Shown here one piece after another: positions 63,179 to 64,000 of a stretch of 64,000 bases of DNA. Positions within the stretch are counted from its first letter, which is position 1, and every line of letters begins with the position of its first letter. Source of the DNA: Ferrimonas sediminum (GTDB lineage: Bacteria; Pseudomonadota; Gammaproteobacteria; Enterobacterales; Shewanellaceae); the NCBI RefSeq assembly GCF_900100175.1, contig NZ_FNEM01000012.1, positions 1 through 64,000 on the forward strand, read 5' to 3'. The notes beneath the pieces were generated by a model. It worked only from the letters and a program-made list of their open reading frames with translations, had not been told where the DNA came from and searched no databases. Made by a program: the position numbers and the translations under genes.

Positions 63179-64000
63179 TCATTCGCCGTCCAAACCGCGA
63201 ATGCGCTTGCCTTCACCCCAGCTTTTGCAGGAGGGACATTGCCAGTACAGGCTGTGTGAAGGAAAACCGCAGCGGTGACAGCGATAGATGGGTCGCAGTT
63301 TAATCTGGGCTTCCACCAGCTTTGACAGCAGGTCGACCCGCTCCCGCCCCTGGCCCAGCTGCAACTGCTCCAGCTGCAGCTTCATCAGGTGATGGAAGCC
63401 GCGCATGGTGGGCTGGCGCCTAAGCTGGTCCAGCAGCAACGACTCCGCCTCCTGAGGACCGAGGTTCTCGGCGGTGCGATCCACCAGCTTCAACAGGCAG
63501 CTGACGTTGCCATCGCGCTCCAAAATGGAGTGCAGCAGATTAATAAACTGGTCGTCCAGATTGAGGGCTGCGTAGATCGCCTCGGCCTGATCCAACACTT
63601 CAGGCATCATCTCTGGCGCCGTGGCGGCAATCTGGTTCACCAGCTTCAGCGCGCCGGCCCGGTCCTGCTCCTGCAGCAGCGACACCTTGGCAATCATCGC
63701 CCGCACGCAGCGGCTGTCCGTCGACAGCGCCTTGTCCAGCAACTTACTCTGCTCCACTGGATCCGTGGCCAGCTGCGCCAGTTCACAGTAGTAGTGGGCG
63801 ACAATGGGTTTGAGCTCCTTGCGGCTGACGCGGCCAAACTTGCGCGCCACCTTGATCGCCTTCCACCACTCCTTGGTGGCCTGATAGATGTGCAGCAGTT
63901 GCCGCTCGGCGTCTTCGCTGTGATCCGGCTCTTTGATCAGCTTCAGGAACAGATCTTCGGCCCGATCGTACAGGCCGGCAGCCAGGTAGTCTTTACCCAG
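63179..64000 (-). CDS. lapB: Lipopolysaccharide assembly protein LapB (C-terminal part; cut by window edge)
   Basis: The frame stays open to the window end, giving 273 residues of the about 389-residue protein; the N-terminal membrane anchor and first TPRs are outside. LapB (YciM) is a TPR protein that controls LpxC turnover through FtsH and thereby LPS amount. Several TPR helices are visible (for example LGKDYLAAGLYDRAEDLFLK) and the C-terminal rubredoxin-like metal knuckle has two CxxC pairs (CHRCG and CPSCK). It lies upstream of pyrF on the same strand as in E. coli. Confidence 0.92.
   Translation of the reverse strand: MGKDYLAAGLYDRAEDLFLKLIKEPDHSEDAERQLLHIYQATKEWWKAIKVARKFGRVSRKELKPIVAHYYCELAQLATDPVEQSKLLDKALSTDSRCVRAMIAKVSLLQEQDRAGALKLVNQIAATAPEMMPEVLDQAEAIYAALNLDDQFINLLHSILERDGNVSCLLKLVDRTAENLGPQEAESLLLDQLRRQPTMRGFHHLMKLQLEQLQLGQGRERVDLLSKLVEAQIKLRPIYRCHRCGFPSHSLYWQCPSCKSWGEGKRIRGLDGE

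Noticed and set aside
1-64000. tRNA, rRNA or CRISPR array
   Set aside because: No cloverleaf-like sequence, rRNA segment or regularly spaced short repeats were recognised; the only spaced repeat is the two-copy unit near 62690-63180.

Overview
The window looks like a chromosome segment of a GC-rich marine gammaproteobacterium of the Shewanella/Ferrimonas type. Gene order matches known enterobacterial blocks: ycbZ(lonH)-fabA-rmf, uup-rlmL-zapC-pyrD, prc-proQ-msrC-letA-letB-rsmF, tmk-holB-ycfH and lapB-pyrF. The high GC, the 1608-residue NAD-glutamate dehydrogenase, a probable surface-sorting tail on a DUF3466 protein and an anaerobic-respiration gene pair fit Ferrimonas better than the lower-GC Shewanella. 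The genus is an inference. No rRNA, tRNA or CRISPR array was recognised.

Layout. 1-3084 is accessory DNA: the 5' end of an IS110-family transposase cut by the window edge, then short orphan ORFs, two of them followed by sites resembling integron attC sites, then short hypotheticals. 3085-4377 is a tyrosine recombinase whose promoter carries a near-ideal LexA box. 4503-20821 is a conserved housekeeping block: LonH, FabA, glutathione peroxidase, RMF (58 aa), a DUF3466 protein, Uup, a glutaredoxin-like protein, RlmL, ZapC, PyrD and NAD-GDH. 21076-27982 is a four-gene envelope operon of unknown substrate (DUF1302 barrel, DUF1329, YCF48 propeller, RND/MMPL pump). 28292-32761 holds DUF2835, PepN and a sodium-dependent transporter.

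33135-35885 is the most notable region: a Tat-exported reductive dehalogenase (rdhA), its small membrane anchor (rdhB) and a LysR-type regulator, with a promoter gap holding a LysR-type box and a 20-bp perfect palindrome. 36160-46411 is the prc/proQ/msrC and letAB/rsmF region; LetA is split into two overlapping genes. 46678-51761 is a tightly overlapping minus-strand operon (dcd-pabC-mltG-tmk-holB-pilZ-ycfH), followed by udk, apbC and the divergent metG. 55834-61561 has a membrane protein and three acyl-CoA-type genes (two AMP-forming ligases and a beta-keto acid cleavage enzyme). 61948-64000 is pyrF and the 3' part of lapB, separated by a tandemly duplicated unit of about 246 bp that contains a 116-bp hairpin element.

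Functionally the window combines fatty-acid and lipid supply (fabA, acyl-CoA ligases, BKACE), outer-membrane maintenance (LetAB, LapB, MltG, Prc), pyrimidine/thymidine metabolism (pyrD, pyrF, udk, dcd, tmk), amino-acid use (GDH, PepN, sodium-dependent transporter) and an optional halogenated-electron-acceptor respiration module.
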